From Bolinopsis microptera (taxonomy: Eukaryota > Ctenophora > Tentaculata > Lobata > Bolinopsidae), in contig NC_087074.1 of assembly GCF_026151205.1 (NCBI RefSeq), positions 16,040,962 through 16,104,961 of the forward strand: DNA of 64,000 bases. The letters run 5' to 3'. Shown here in pieces: positions 52,930 to 64,000 of this stretch. The notes under the pieces are model-generated. The model saw only the letters and a list, made by a program, of their open reading frames with translations. It was not told the DNA's origin and did no database searches. Position 1 is the first letter of the stretch. Every line of letters starts with the position of its first letter. The translations under genes and the position numbers were made by a program.

Positions 52930-54618
52930 TAGCGAATATTTACTTTTAGCTCAGTAGTTCCATTCAGTCCAATTTCTAGTTTTTTGCCTGTTTGCACATT
53001 TTGCACACTAGTTAGTTTTGCACATATTGATATCATGTATTAATTAAAGCTTGGTTTTTTTGCCGCTCTGTTGCAGTAGTAGTAGGTAGGTTTTTTTTGG
53101 AGAAAGCGAAATTATTTTCAGTGATGAGTTTTCAAAATATCATCATCTTTTGTGCACGTTCTGTGTCAAGTATAATGCAATCATTAAGTTAAAATAATAC
53201 ACAGTATGATCCAACTCCGCTTTAATAAGATTTATGAAAAGTTTAACCTCTTTTTTAGTATTAAATTTAAAATAATTTAGTACAATGTAATCACGGAAAC
53301 AATTTAAAGGCGTTTTCACTCATTTGAAACTAATGATGGAGAATCTTTATATCAAGTTAAGATATAAGATATTTAATGAAGGAGCATTAAACTGAGAAAC
53401 TGGTTATGTGGTTAAAGAAATTCTTATCTTTAACGACCGAGTTTTTATGAATTTTTGATCGCGTATAATAGACTTTTGGTTTGTGTTATTATGTCTCAAT
53501 ATTATATTTGTAATTGAATCTGAGTTTAATGTTTTGAACAAAATCCAATTTGTTTGTTTCTTCTGATTATAGGAGGTTTCTTGTCCAACTCTATACTAAT
53601 ACAGTTTAGGCCGAACACCATAATATAAGCATTAGTAACCTAGGTTGTAGGTCTAGAAACATAGGGTTGACAAAATGTGAATACATGAATTATCCTGTTT
53701 CAATTCTACAAAACAACCAAATTAGCAGCGCAAACTCAGCATTTGTTTTTTTAAAACCATTCAAAATTTGTGATTGAGAATAAAAGATTTTCCGGGGTGC
53801 GGAATCACTAAATTCGAATGTCTAATGATATAGCCTCCAGGTTAATGGTTAAGAGACGATCGAAGTATCTCCAAATCACCCCACAATACAGACCTATCTA
53901 TGTACTATGACTAGCAAACCTGTAATATATATTATAATATTTGGTTTGTCGTTAAGGTCGACTCAGATACAACAAATACACCGAAGACTCCTGGCTAGGT
54001 GAACCACGTGACCGCCGAAGACTCATGGCTAGGTGAACCACGTGATATACTATCAACCAATTACGACGTCAGAATTTCATCATCTGAGATGATGGATATG
54101 TCATATGGTATATTTAAGGACGCGCTGCATAGATTTTATCAAATTTTGGTAAATTCGCAATATGTCTAGGGGGTGCACGATAAAAATAACAAATAAACTT
54201 GCTCGGATTTTAAAATTTTTGTACCACTGTTTTCTAGAGACTGTGAGAATTTTCACAATACCAAATTTGTTATACCTTTTTGGAAAGATCAGTGAGTGTC
54301 GCCTACTCGCCTAGGTGCCATATTTGATGGTGCGCGGCTTTTGGAGCAAAAGTCGCGTAATTTGATCAAAATTGATCAAATTCGTTGATTTTTGTCGTAT
54401 TATTCGGATATATCTTCAGTTCCTTGAATGGGATCATTCTGAAAATTGGCGACGACCTTCCAATAGGGCTTTCACAGCTGTCTGAAAAATTTGGTGGATA
54501 TCGGAGTTGATATAGTGATCAAAATGAGGCAAAATACGCTGCTTTTAGCTGTAAGATATTGTCTGATGGTTTGATATGCTTTAAATTTTTTGGACACTTT
54601 CCTTGTAAGTCTATGAGT
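52930..54618. other. intergenic; 32-bp direct repeat at 53981-54045
   Basis: Mostly AT-rich. CCGAAGACTC(C/A)TGGCTAGGT followed by GAACCACGTGA occurs twice, at ~53981-54011 and ~54015-54045. No exon is supported. Confidence 0.5.
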
Positions 54619-54650
54619 ATTGGTAACCTTACTCGAGTAAGGTTACCAAT
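54619..54650. repeat. perfect 32-bp palindrome
   Basis: The left half ATTGGTAACCTTACTC is followed at once by its exact reverse complement, centred on CTCGAG, with no spacer. Confidence 0.95.
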
Positions 54651-54906
54651 TTTTGTTGCAATCGGAGGTCGGGAAAAATGCTTAATATATATTTGTTTGA
54701 AGAAAATTGTGCTGGCCGAAATTAGCGCTAAAGAACTATCCTACAGTCGGCACGCGCGGCTCACTGTCGATGGCGCACTACCTAATCTGTCCCATTGACA
54801 TTAGTTCAATTTTAATTGACGATGTCAATTCATCACAGCTCGGTGAGGCTCCTGGCTCAGTAGCACATCGCGCTACAAGTTCAATTATTCACATAGCCAT
54901 GTGCCT

Positions 54907-55155
54907 CACAGGGGGAGCTGAAACCAGGTTTTCGATCCAACGCTGCCATGTGTAGTCAAACGTCGTCAAAAGTTGCTCTCGTCCAATGAAATCGCTGCAT
55001 TATGTAAGCCAAGCTCCGCATATGAATATATGTAATTCAATTATGCATACTAACTTGCAAAATGCAGCGATTTCATTGGACGAGAGCAACTGTTGGCGAC
55101 GTTTGACTACAAATGGCAGCATTTGATCGAAAACCTGGTTTCAGACCCCCCTGTG
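54907..55155. repeat. foldback with ~95-bp inverted arms
   Basis: Left arm 54907-55003 (CACAGGGGG ... GAAATCGCTGCATT) pairs imperfectly with 55065-55155 (AATGCAGCGATTTC ... CCCCCTGTG) around a ~60-bp AT-rich centre. No clear target duplication was found. Confidence 0.8.
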
Positions 55156-55378
55156 GCCTACGCGTACTGCGTGACGCGCTTGTTTCACGGTCGCGCGCTA
55201 CTGCAAGCGAGAGGGCTCTGGTTAGAGCAACGGGTCATACAACGTATGACAAAGTGAAACGACCGTGGGGGTCACAACGTGATACGTACAAGTCATTCCG
55301 CCGAATCTCTATTTATGACAGGCTGAGCGCGGCCAGCAGTTGTAGCGTGATGCACTACTGGACTGCGCCTTAACGTTC

Positions 55379-55771
55379 ACATAGCCATGTGTCTACGCGT
55401 ACTACGTGACGCGCGCTACTGCAAGCGAGAGGGCTCTGGTTAGAGCAAGCCTTAACGGGTGATACTCGTAAAATATCTGTCATGTTCCATATATTGGACC
55501 GTCGACGAGTCCAACTTGGCGCGCGTCCTGGTAGGTTGTAAACCTACAAGGTCGCGCCGCGCATCAAATAATTCTTCTCGCAACCCTTCGGTAGATCGGC
55601 GAGATGCACCACTGTGCCTCACCGGGAATCTCCCCTTACCTGGGATCATTTCGTCCGTAAAATTTTACACAATATAAAAGCTACAATAAGTTTGCTCTAA
55701 CCAGAGCTCTCTCGCTTGCAGTAGTTGTGAAACAAGCGCGTCACGCAGTACGCGTATACACATGGCTATGT
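55379..55771. repeat. inverted-repeat element with ~85-bp termini
   Basis: Begins ACATAGCCATGTG and ends CACATGGCTATGT. The termini also share TACGCGTACT(A/G)CGTGACGCGC and a Leu-like GAGAGGGCTCTGGTTAGAGC block in opposite orientation. A third copy of the same end sequence lies at ~55160-55240. Target duplication is unclear. Confidence 0.7.
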
Positions 55772-55863
55772 AAACATGTATACTGTATACGTCTAATAAT
55801 ATTTATATGTTTTATTCTCTAGCAAGCATTCTGTAAATGGGAGTTTCGCATTTATTATAATAC

Positions 55864-55953
55864 AATAATACCTTGGCCGCTTCGGGCCGCTCGAAATAAT
55901 TCCCGACAGCTTGCTAGAGGGAATTTGCGGCCCGAAGCAGCCAAGGTATTATT
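55864..55953. repeat. strong GC hairpin, 27-bp arms
   Basis: AATAATACCTTGGCCGCTTC continues to CGGGCCGC at 55890 and pairs with 55927-55953, with one mismatch. Inside, AATTCCC and GGGAATT extend the stem. Confidence 0.85.
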
Positions 55954-57547
55954 TTTTATAATACGTTCCGGTTCCGATAGGAAGGGGTGTAATGTGATAC
56001 GTGCCCTTACCTGAGGACCCCAGGCTATTATGTTCATTAACAAACGAATAAAGATTTGGCGGAATGACAGGCTGAGCGCGGCCCAGTAATACGTGCCCAT
56101 GATACAATATAGTGTATAATATATAAAACGCCAGTGTTATTTGTTTTGAAACTTGCCGCCAGTTTCCGAGTTTTAGTGGATATAATTCCCGGAAGGTATT
56201 ATAAAACAACCAGCCAGCCTCCGCATTACAATCTTTTTGTATCACGTTGTGACCCCCACGGTCATTTCACTATGGTGGAGTTTCTACGATACAGGGGAGC
56301 CGCGCACTGCACTTGTGCGCAGCGGGTCATACAACGTGTGACAACGTGATACATGTTTCGTATCCCAATATCGGCGGCGCGCGCTTCGCGTGCGAAAAGT
56401 GGCATGCAACGTATGTCAAGTGACAACAATCTTTCGGGTGCCAAGTTCGTTTATAAAATCTAATCATATAATAAAATTGATCCAATACTTTAAGATGAAC
56501 GGTATATCGTTGACCATTGTTAATGATCTGGCCCGGCGCGCGCTACTTCGTAGCACTTGCCGGCAAGTACTATAACATTTCGAGAAGAAAGCGGCGCGCG
56601 CTACTTCGAAGAAAATTAGACGAGTAACATCCGTCAAATATTATGTTATTGACACAATCTGTTATTTTTTGTTATTTACCCAGAATGTAGAGGAGTAACT
56701 GTTCATACAGTTGTACTTATATAGTTTTGCATGGTTTAGTTGCATAGTAGTGTCCGAATTGCACTGATTCTAGCCCGAGTAGTGTTCGAAAGGGCGCCCT
56801 GTTTTGACATACCTCCTGAGCCGGTACTCATTTCCTCTCTGAGCTAGCTAGTGTATATCAGTTTCTTGTTGGTGTTTTGTCTGTGTTTGTTTGTCCGTAG
56901 TAGTGAGTAGGAATTTACTGTAACTTTGGAGACTGGGCGCAGTAATGTCCCAGAGGGTTTGTAACATCATGGATGCTGACTAAGCTTACCTGATCCTCTC
57001 CAACTTGTATTAGTACACTACTTTATTCACACCAGTCATTTCACTACATTAAACTGATTGAGGTTATGCCCTTTGTACATGCTGAAGCGATATGCTATGA
57101 TGGGTGGAATATGAGTTAGGATCAGTTTGGTCCGTTTCATGGCAAAAACATTTATTGAACTGTTCATACAATGGTATAACAAAAATCAACTTTTTTTCCC
57201 CTTGAAATAAGGTTTAATGTGGAGTGGACATGTAATAACAGAAATGATGAATGATGTCATATCAGAGCGAAAATAGATGAGAGCAACAAAATAATCGGTA
57301 ATATAAAAACAGATCGAAGAATTTAATTTTTTGTCATGTTTATTTAACTTTAAAGATGTTATGTGTGTGCTGTTATTGTTTTGCTAATTTTACTAGCATC
57401 TTGTCCCCTAAAAATATACCATTAAAGTTTACTAAACTTAAACAGTTTATATTGTGCCCAATTTATTAAATTTAATTATAATTATAATTATAATTCTAAT
57501 ATCATACCTGATAACGATGATAACTCTGTAACACACTGTTTTTACAG
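55954..57547. other. mosaic of short inverted pieces, then non-coding
   Basis: Pieces of the upstream cluster reappear here in opposite or same orientation: the segment around GTGGGGGTCACAACGTGATAC (55265) is inverted at ~56241-56268, and GACAGGCTGAGCGCGGCC (55318) recurs at ~56067. GGCGCGCGCTACTTCG occurs twice near 56535 and 56595. After ~56650 nothing is recognised. Confidence 0.6.
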
Positions 57548-57558
57548 AAAAATCACAG

Positions 57559-58394
57559 AAAGATTACCAAAAAGCCATCGCGATGGATATTTATGAACAC
57601 GCAGCAACAGTCCTTTGTCAGTTATTAGACGCTCGTTACAAAGATGGTAGTAAGCTCATGAATTTTATTATTAATTGAGGGATTTTTTGCATACAATGTC
57701 AGCAAGAATATGTAGATGTATGCCTCTACACCCCTCAGCGAGTTTACTTTCGGTATTAAAGGGTGGGGACAGACATTGTATGTGAACAATCACTAATGGG
57801 GCAAGGGGTCTTCATGTGATAATTCACGGAATTTGATGACCTTAATCTCATCTTAAGCTTAAGTTATAGCTGGTCGAAAGTTTCACAACGGAATAGAATA
57901 AGGCATCAACAACATTGTTTGAAATGGAGTTTAAATGCAGAGAATGACTTCTTTATCTTTCAGACTGGCTGAAGAAAACTGAAGTGCTTGGGAGGTTACT
58001 GATTGATTTTCATTGTGTAAGTTGTGGACAAGAACAATGGTATTAACCATCTCGAATTTAAGATTTGGAACGGTTGTATTTGAAAACTAGAACATATAGA
58101 ATAAAGATTATAAGTTGATTATATTGTATAATATATATGTCAAAAATATGTCAAAACCGCTTTATTGTGTAGAAGTTCAGCAATGAAATATGTATATATA
58201 TTTTTATATCTCCTTATTATAATTCCATTGCCTGTGCTTGCTCGCTCACATGCAATCTTTTAATGGTAAGTTTATAAATGATCTTTCAGAGGATCACAGA
58301 ACTGAAACTGAAGAAGAGTGTTTCAAACAGCGAGACAACTCTGACACCCTCCACCTTGATGTCGAAAAAAAGAAGCTTAGAGGATATTTCATAG
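57559..58394 (+). CDS. last three exons of an unrecognised gene
   Basis: Exons 57559-57649 (or from 57548), 57964-58016 and 58290-58394 join in phase with GT-AG introns and end at TAG. They give about 82 residues: DYQKAIAMDIYEHAATVLCQ, then LLDARYKDGNWLKKTEVLGR, LLIDFHC, a basic stretch RITELKLKK and a Ser/Thr-rich tail ending SLEDIS. The first part looks like one or two amphipathic helices. I do not recognise a family. The ATG within the first exon could be a start, but the open frame continues 5' to the acceptor, so earlier exons are likely upstream, beyond the foldback cluster. A different phase of the last exon is also open but would not match exon 2. Confidence 0.45.
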
Positions 58395-58520
58395 ATTATT
58401 ATTTGAACAATGACTTGTATCAAGTTTGTTGTGTTTTTAAAACCTATTTATACTTTGGCCCGACTCAAGCGAACATTTTATTTTGTTTGATTTTATTTCC
58501 TGGCTCGTCTTTATCACAAT

Positions 58521-58776
58521 CAGTGGAGTAACGTTGCCTGTTGGCGCCTCTGCTGAAAAAGCGCCCCTAGCCTGTTGGTGCCCCCTTCCCTTTTGGCGCC
58601 CCTCCCTAAAATTGAACAGATTATATTATTTTAGAGGATACGCCGGTAAAATCTCTAAAAAGAGCAAAACGCGCAGTTTTGCTAGTACCGTAGTTGTCCC
58701 ACATTTAAACAACAATTTGGCGCCCCCCCCCCTAAGATTGCACAGCGGGGTCGGTTGGCCCTTCGTTATGCCACTG
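58521..58776. mobile_element. hAT-type MITE with perfect 8-bp target duplication
   Basis: Starts CAGTGGAGTAACG and ends CGTTATGCCACTG. ATCACAAT lies outside both ends (58513-58520 and 58777-58784). The 256-bp interior contains several GGCGCCCC(T/C)CCC words. Non-coding. Confidence 0.92.
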
Positions 58777-60597
58777 ATCACAATTGTTTTTATTTATTAT
58801 TATTTTTATTCTTATCAAATTATGTTCATATGGTTATTCAGTCTGATAATTTAATTTGGAAATTGTACTGAATCTGTTTGTCAAATTAAACAAGTACAGA
58901 TGCAGCAACACATTTTAGTGTATTGCTTAGACTTTAGACGGACTCAACTTAAACGTATTTTGAAAAAGTCTACCGTTGTTGGAATTCATTTTTGGGGTGC
59001 TGAACTTTGATATTAAATTATTTTGAAACACTAGCAAAAGATAGAATGCAAAATGTTTTAGCAAGCAACTATTAAGTAAAACAAAATTTAAGTAAAACAA
59101 AATTTAAATTTTATTGCCATTACAATGAATAATGATATCATAATAAATATAAGTAGACATCCGATAATAAACTTGTTACATCCAGTACAACCCAAGATGT
59201 CAGCCGACGCGACTTACAAAAATAAAGAAAGCTAGCATGTTATGTTCATTGTTCATAGTTTTTCTAACGAGCATGCTTAGCACTTAGGCTGTACTACGGA
59301 AATAGCTTTAATTCTACGTCATATTAAAAACTTTACATCATTTTTGAGATACAAAAATAAATTTTAAAATAAATAACTCTTTTGCTGTTTAGGCGCGGCA
59401 CCGCGCTTGACCCACATGCTATACAGTGTGTAGCAACACAGCGCTGAAAACAGAAGCTGAATGAGCTATAACATATAAGCGGTGCGTGCGCCGCGCCTAA
59501 ACCTAAAACCATAAACTTTAAATATTGTCAAGATATTAAACGAGTTTTGCAAAATAATATAGCATGCTGACTTCGTAGGATATTACAATTATACCAGTGC
59601 CAGTTCCAAATGTGAGTCAGCGCTTAAACCAAAAGCAGTTGGCAAAAGGAGCCAGTTGCCTGCAAGAGCTTTACTAGCACCCGATTTACCACTTTTGGAG
59701 CACAAACTCAAACCTAAAACCGGCCAAGCACAAAAATATGTTATCGCCACGATTGGGTGGATTGATTCCCAGGATATTTATCAGCATGCTGATAAATATT
59801 CTGCTGCAGCACGCGGCACTAATAGTATATGAAGTTCATTATCGAATTTTAGATATGCCCTGGATCGTTTAACACATATGTAAAAGGTTATTAAAGAATA
59901 ATTAATGTTTGGTTCGTATATAAATCGATATTAATCAATTATTTAAAATAGTATTTGTGTTTGTTATTATTAACTATTGAGTTGCGTTCGATTTAAATAT
60001 TAAAACACTACTACAATACATTTCACAAAACAAAACGACGGGGACACAGAAAGGAGAAGGACAACACATCACACGTAAGGAAACTGCTGCTGTTGACGAG
60101 TATCTGATTATATTAATTATGGGTCTTTTGTTCATTAAAATAAGTGTGATCATACTTCTAGAGTATATTGGGCTGACACAGTTGCTGCAAGGTTAACATT
60201 GGGGTCCAAAACCGGGAGTGTGATACAACTTAATTTCGCGTTACGTAGTAATAATATAAGAGATACAAAATATAAAATATAAGTCACTGTAGGTTCACGG
60301 ATATAGCGCGGCTTCATTTCATTATTCTGGCGCGGTAAATCACGCTGGGTAATGAAATGATAGAGTTATACAATATTTAAGTTTCGCGCGCTACGTTTAC
60401 ACAATATATTTGTGAGTCCGTCCCACGTTCCAGACGAACACTCCAGACAAGTCCAGACACCAGTGTAAAGCGGATGATCAGTGTTCTGTGTTATATGTGT
60501 GAATATATAGTTTCTATGTTTGACTGTGGTGTGTATTGTGTGTGTTATTTTGTGTGTGTAGTATGAAATCTATATGGACTAGTTTGTGTGTTCTTAA
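58777..60597. other. non-coding; small GC foldback at 59398-59501
   Basis: AT-rich DNA between the MITE and the LINE 3' end. No LINE poly(A) tail is visible next to the stop at 60598; the adjacent sequence is GT-rich. Confidence 0.5.
59398..59501. repeat. short foldback, ~20-bp GC inverted ends
   Basis: TTTAGGCGCGGCACCGCG on the left pairs imperfectly with GGTGCGTGCGCCGCGCCTAA on the right in AT-rich surroundings. MITE-like, without a clear target duplication. Confidence 0.6.
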
Positions 60598-63500
60598 TTA
60601 TAGGCACATGTCATTTCCATCAAAGTTGAGTTCTGACCATTCATCAGTGTTTCCAGCTTTTTGAGCATTGAGTAGCATAGATTTAATGCGACCTTTAACA
60701 AGTGCAATTGGGGACGAGAAGTCAATCTTACTAGAAGGTTTAAGGAATTTATTCCACATATTCGAGGTTTTATATACAAACAAATTGGTTGCAGCGGGGT
60801 TAATAAAGTAGTTATCACGTCGGGGTGACTTTTGAAATAAATTGTACATCGGTATTGGAGTGTGAAGTTTGATTATTTTAAACATTTCAAGTAGACAGTG
60901 GTACTTATACAAATTATGCACGCAGAGTATTTTGTTTCTGCTGAGAAGGGGTTTACTTGATTCTCGTTTATAGAAGTCGGCTCCAAGTTTTTGGGATCCA
61001 ATTGGGCGGGTTCTAGCACATGTTTTGAACTTATTACTGTATGCCTCTTGATCACCAAATAGAATACAAGTGCACTTTTTTTGAATTTTAAATATTGGTT
61101 CAAGCCTATTGTTCGATATGCCTCCCCACACTGAGATCCCATATCCTAGATGAGATTCGAAGAGGGTGTGGTAGAGGTCATTATACAGCTCTTTAGGTAT
61201 AAATCTTCTCATACGGCAGAGTTTACCGACTTCACACTTTAATTTAGAACTAAGATATGCAGTATGAGGTTTCCAGTTAAGGTTTTTATCTATAATAACG
61301 CCGAGGAATTTAGTTTCATCAACACGTTTAATGACTGTGTTATTCAACGTTAAAATAAGATCATTACTATTACTACTACTACTAGTTACATCCTTCTTTC
61401 CTGGTGTAAAGTGAATGTAACAGCATTTCTTGATGTTAATGTGGAGAAGATTGCATTTCATATAATTGTAAACAGAATTCATTATAGTATTAGCTTTTTG
61501 GTAGAGATTCTGGACAGATTTGTCGACTACAAATATATTGGTGTCATCAGCGAAAAGTATAAATTTTCCTAGGTCTGATGAGTTATAGATATCGTTTATG
61601 TAAATTATAAACAGTAGCGGTCCTAAAACACTACCTTGTGGTACTCCACAAATAACAGGGAGTTTATCAGATTCCTCACCTATAACTGAAACGTACTGCT
61701 GTCTGTTCGATAGGTAACTTCCAATAAGCTCGTTTGCGTTACCTCTTATACCATATTTGTCAAGTTTTATGAGAAGTTTATCGTGACTGATAGTGTCAAA
61801 TGCCTTTGATAAGTCGATAAAGATACCTAATACATGTTGCTTTTCCTTTATATGGGAGTTTACATAGTCAACTGAGTAATTAAGGGCGTGGTTAGTTGAG
61901 TGACTCTTCCTAAAACCAAACTGGTTCTCAAACAAAACGTTCTGCGACACAAGAAAACTGTACAAACGGGAGTAGATTACTTTCTCAAATAACTTTCCGA
62001 ACACAGCTAGGGTAGATACTGGCCTATAGTTTTCGAGATATTCTGTACCGTCTTTTTTGTATATAGGGCTAATTTTACCAATTTTCAGTCGGTCTGGAAA
62101 AGTTCCATTTCTCATGTGTTCATTAAATAATACTGACAGGAGTGGGCTTATAATCTTAGACGTTCGTTTGATGACGTGAATAGGGATGTCACTAGCTTTT
62201 CCATTCTTGAGTTCGCTAATGATTTTCTCTATTTCTTCTGGTGTACAATCGCTGAGAAATATACTTGAGGTATTTGGCCTTGGTAAGTAGTCCGTAAAGC
62301 ATTGAATTGGACTTAGTCTAATTTGACCGGTTGTACTGTATGATTCATTCAACTTAGGGGCAAGAGATACAAAGTAATTGTTAAATTCGTTAGCTATAAT
62401 TCTACGGTTCATTATTTTCTCATTATTAATAACAAACGGGGGTTTAATTTCTCGTTTCCCTTTGCCGCGTATCTTATTGATTAGTTGCCATGTTTTCTTA
62501 CTGTCACCTTGAACTTCATTAAATTTACCCATATTGTACGAAGTTTGAGCCTTTTCACGTATAACTTTGAGTTCTTTTCTATAATATTTATAAGTTAAGT
62601 ACTCACTGCGCTTTTTGTTACATACTGCGCAGTGACAGAAGCCACCTTTTGTGTCAGTATCTCCTAGATTACACTTGACTTTGCGAGCTTTGACCCAGTT
62701 TTCGTATAGTTCGTGACAGTGATTTATTGATGTTATAATTGCTGGTGTAATCCATGGATTGTTTTGCATAGTGCGTTTTGTACATTTCGGGGTTTCTAAC
62801 TTGAAACATTCGTCAAAAGCAACGTTAAATGTGTCAGCAAAGGTATCAAAACAATTTATTACAGTGTTATCAAGACTATTTGATAGTTTGTCGGTGAACT
62901 TATCTACGTTAGAGTTACAGTAGTCATAGAACTGTTCATACTTAATCTTGCAATCGTTCTGGTCAAGGTGTGTGTTGAGTGCTAAGAATATGGGGTGATG
63001 ATGTGTGATTTTGTCTTTGAATGTGCCAGATGTTATAATGTTGTCTAAATCATTGGTAATGATGTTATCGATGCATGAAGGAATACAGCCGGGTTTTTCA
63101 TGGGTCATTACAGATATGAGAGGATAGAAGCCTCGACTGTAAAGAACGTGTTCATATTTAGCAACCTTGTTGCTGTCGCCGTGAAGATTGATGTTAAAGT
63201 CACCAGCTATATACGAGTGTCTGGGGACTTTGTCCAGAGTGTCGGCTAGTTCACTTAGCGCTAAGTCAAAATTGCCACTCGGAGGGCGGTATAAAACTCC
63301 AACAAAGGTGCTTGAGTTACCATTGTTGAATCTTAAAAATAGGATTTCTAGGTTTTCACTTACATAGGAGAGGGTATTATCGATTGTTGCATTTAGTGAC
63401 TGGTGGATATAAATTGCAACTCCGGTGCCCTTCTTTTTCTCTCGAAAGGTTGCTTGGTAAAAACTATTGTATTCGGTTAATTGATACAAGCTACTTAATT

Positions 63501-63948
63501 CAGGTCCTACATTTGTTTCAGCAAGTGCAATTATGGAAAACTTTTTGTTATATCGGCGAAGATCTATACACATAGTATCAAAGTTACTTTTGTTACCGTC
63601 TATGTTTTGAAACATCATTGACATTTGACCTTCGGTTAAAGTTTCTAGAGTTTGATTAATTTGACTTCTGTTAAGCTGAGAACAGCAGTTTAAAATTTGC
63701 GAGAGCTTAGTTATCGTATCGTCTAGATCGATTTCTTCGTCGGAGATATCATATTTGAACGGGTTGTATCGTTTAACAGCAAGATTTACACATGTATTGC
63801 AGAGAAAGTTACCGCATAAATCGGTATTGACAATATTGTAGCATTTATGATGAGTTGCATGGTTACATTCGGAACACTCGACTATGGCTTGGCCCACATA
63901 GATACCCTTGCAGCAGTGTTTACATACCTCTTTAGTTAGAGTAGTCAT
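60598..63948 (-). mobile_element. intact non-LTR retrotransposon ORF (CR1/L2-like), 1116 residues
   Basis: One uninterrupted frame. Residues 9-53 form a PHD-like zinc finger (C-x2-C, C-x2-C, H-x2-C, C-x2-C). An apurinic/apyrimidinic-type endonuclease spans ~110-325 with QNIDGN, ALAETN (Glu144), YIAGDFNIN (Asp250) and the terminal THHHP (His near 317). The reverse transcriptase spans ~620-880 with ENYRPVSTLAVFGKLFEKV, FIDLSKAFD (Asp712), GVPQGSVLGPLLF and the catalytic FADD at 799-802. A cysteine-bearing region at 438-443 and a helical C-terminus follow. Single-ORF PHD-EN-RT order fits the CR1/L2 group; no RNase H is seen. All catalytic residues are present and no stop or frameshift breaks it, so it may be recently active. 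Start chosen at the Met 36 nt before the first cysteine motif. The 5' UTR runs to the window edge. Confidence 0.93.
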
Positions 63949-64000
63949 GACGGTTGGTAGCCGTCAGGATCACCAGATACTCGTTTATCAGCAGGAAGAG

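Noticed and set aside
58290-58424. Alternative frame of the last exon (EDHRTETEEECFK...)
   Set aside because: Open, but it does not join in phase to exon 57964-58016, whereas the other frame does and ends at a stop.

Overview
The window is nuclear DNA from a multicellular invertebrate animal. Its genes are split by GT-AG introns of roughly 100 bp to 2 kb. The proteins recognised (a C2CD5-type protein and a heterotrimeric G-protein beta subunit) are animal types. The DNA is AT-rich and full of LINE, hAT-like and TTAA-type mobile DNA and long simple-sequence arrays. A marine invertebrate such as a cnidarian would fit, but nothing here fixes the species.

Layout. 1-4800: minus-strand remnants of a multicopy gene family often seen in invertebrate genomes, plus a broken alpha-kinase domain carrying an internal tandem duplication. 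4814-5413: a GC-word hAT-like element. 6423-11908 (+): thirteen exons encoding the last ~616 residues of a C2CD5 homologue; the N-terminal C2 domain is not in the window. 12570-18327 (+): a fourteen-exon gene, same strand, for a helical-repeat protein of at least 607 residues (FASTK/OPR-like pattern, not certain). Its third intron holds a 1.66-kb foldback element with TTAA target duplication, itself interrupted by a smaller element. 19075-20048: a 57-bp minisatellite. 22316-23007: a G-capped element. 25800-43310: an unusually dense belt of micro- and minisatellites, including a ~90-copy 42-bp array open on both strands and a 41-copy 37-bp array, with a dead LINE end and a hAT-like element with perfect target duplication between them. 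43807-46469: a large G-capped element containing a broken LINE. 48639-52386 (+): a pentanucleotide tract directly followed by a complete six-exon G-beta gene. 54600-56600: a cluster of palindromes and foldbacks. 57559-58394 (+): the last three exons of an unrecognised gene, followed by a hAT MITE. 60598-63948 (-): an intact LINE ORF with PHD-like finger, endonuclease and reverse transcriptase.

The most unusual signal is a shared architecture in three otherwise different elements (13534-13920, 22316-23007, 43807-46469). Each is capped by a G-run on the left and a C-run on the right and flanked by a perfect 6-bp target duplication. Each has ends built from inverted arrays of a 10-bp word around a core that appears in the same orientation at both ends. 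The words differ between elements but the plan is the same. I know of no family with this description, though a repeat-library search is needed before calling it new.

The genes do not form an obvious pathway. The C2CD5-like and helical-repeat genes are close head-to-tail neighbours (about 0.66 kb from stop to first supported ATG). Both show small tandem duplications placed exactly on splice sites.
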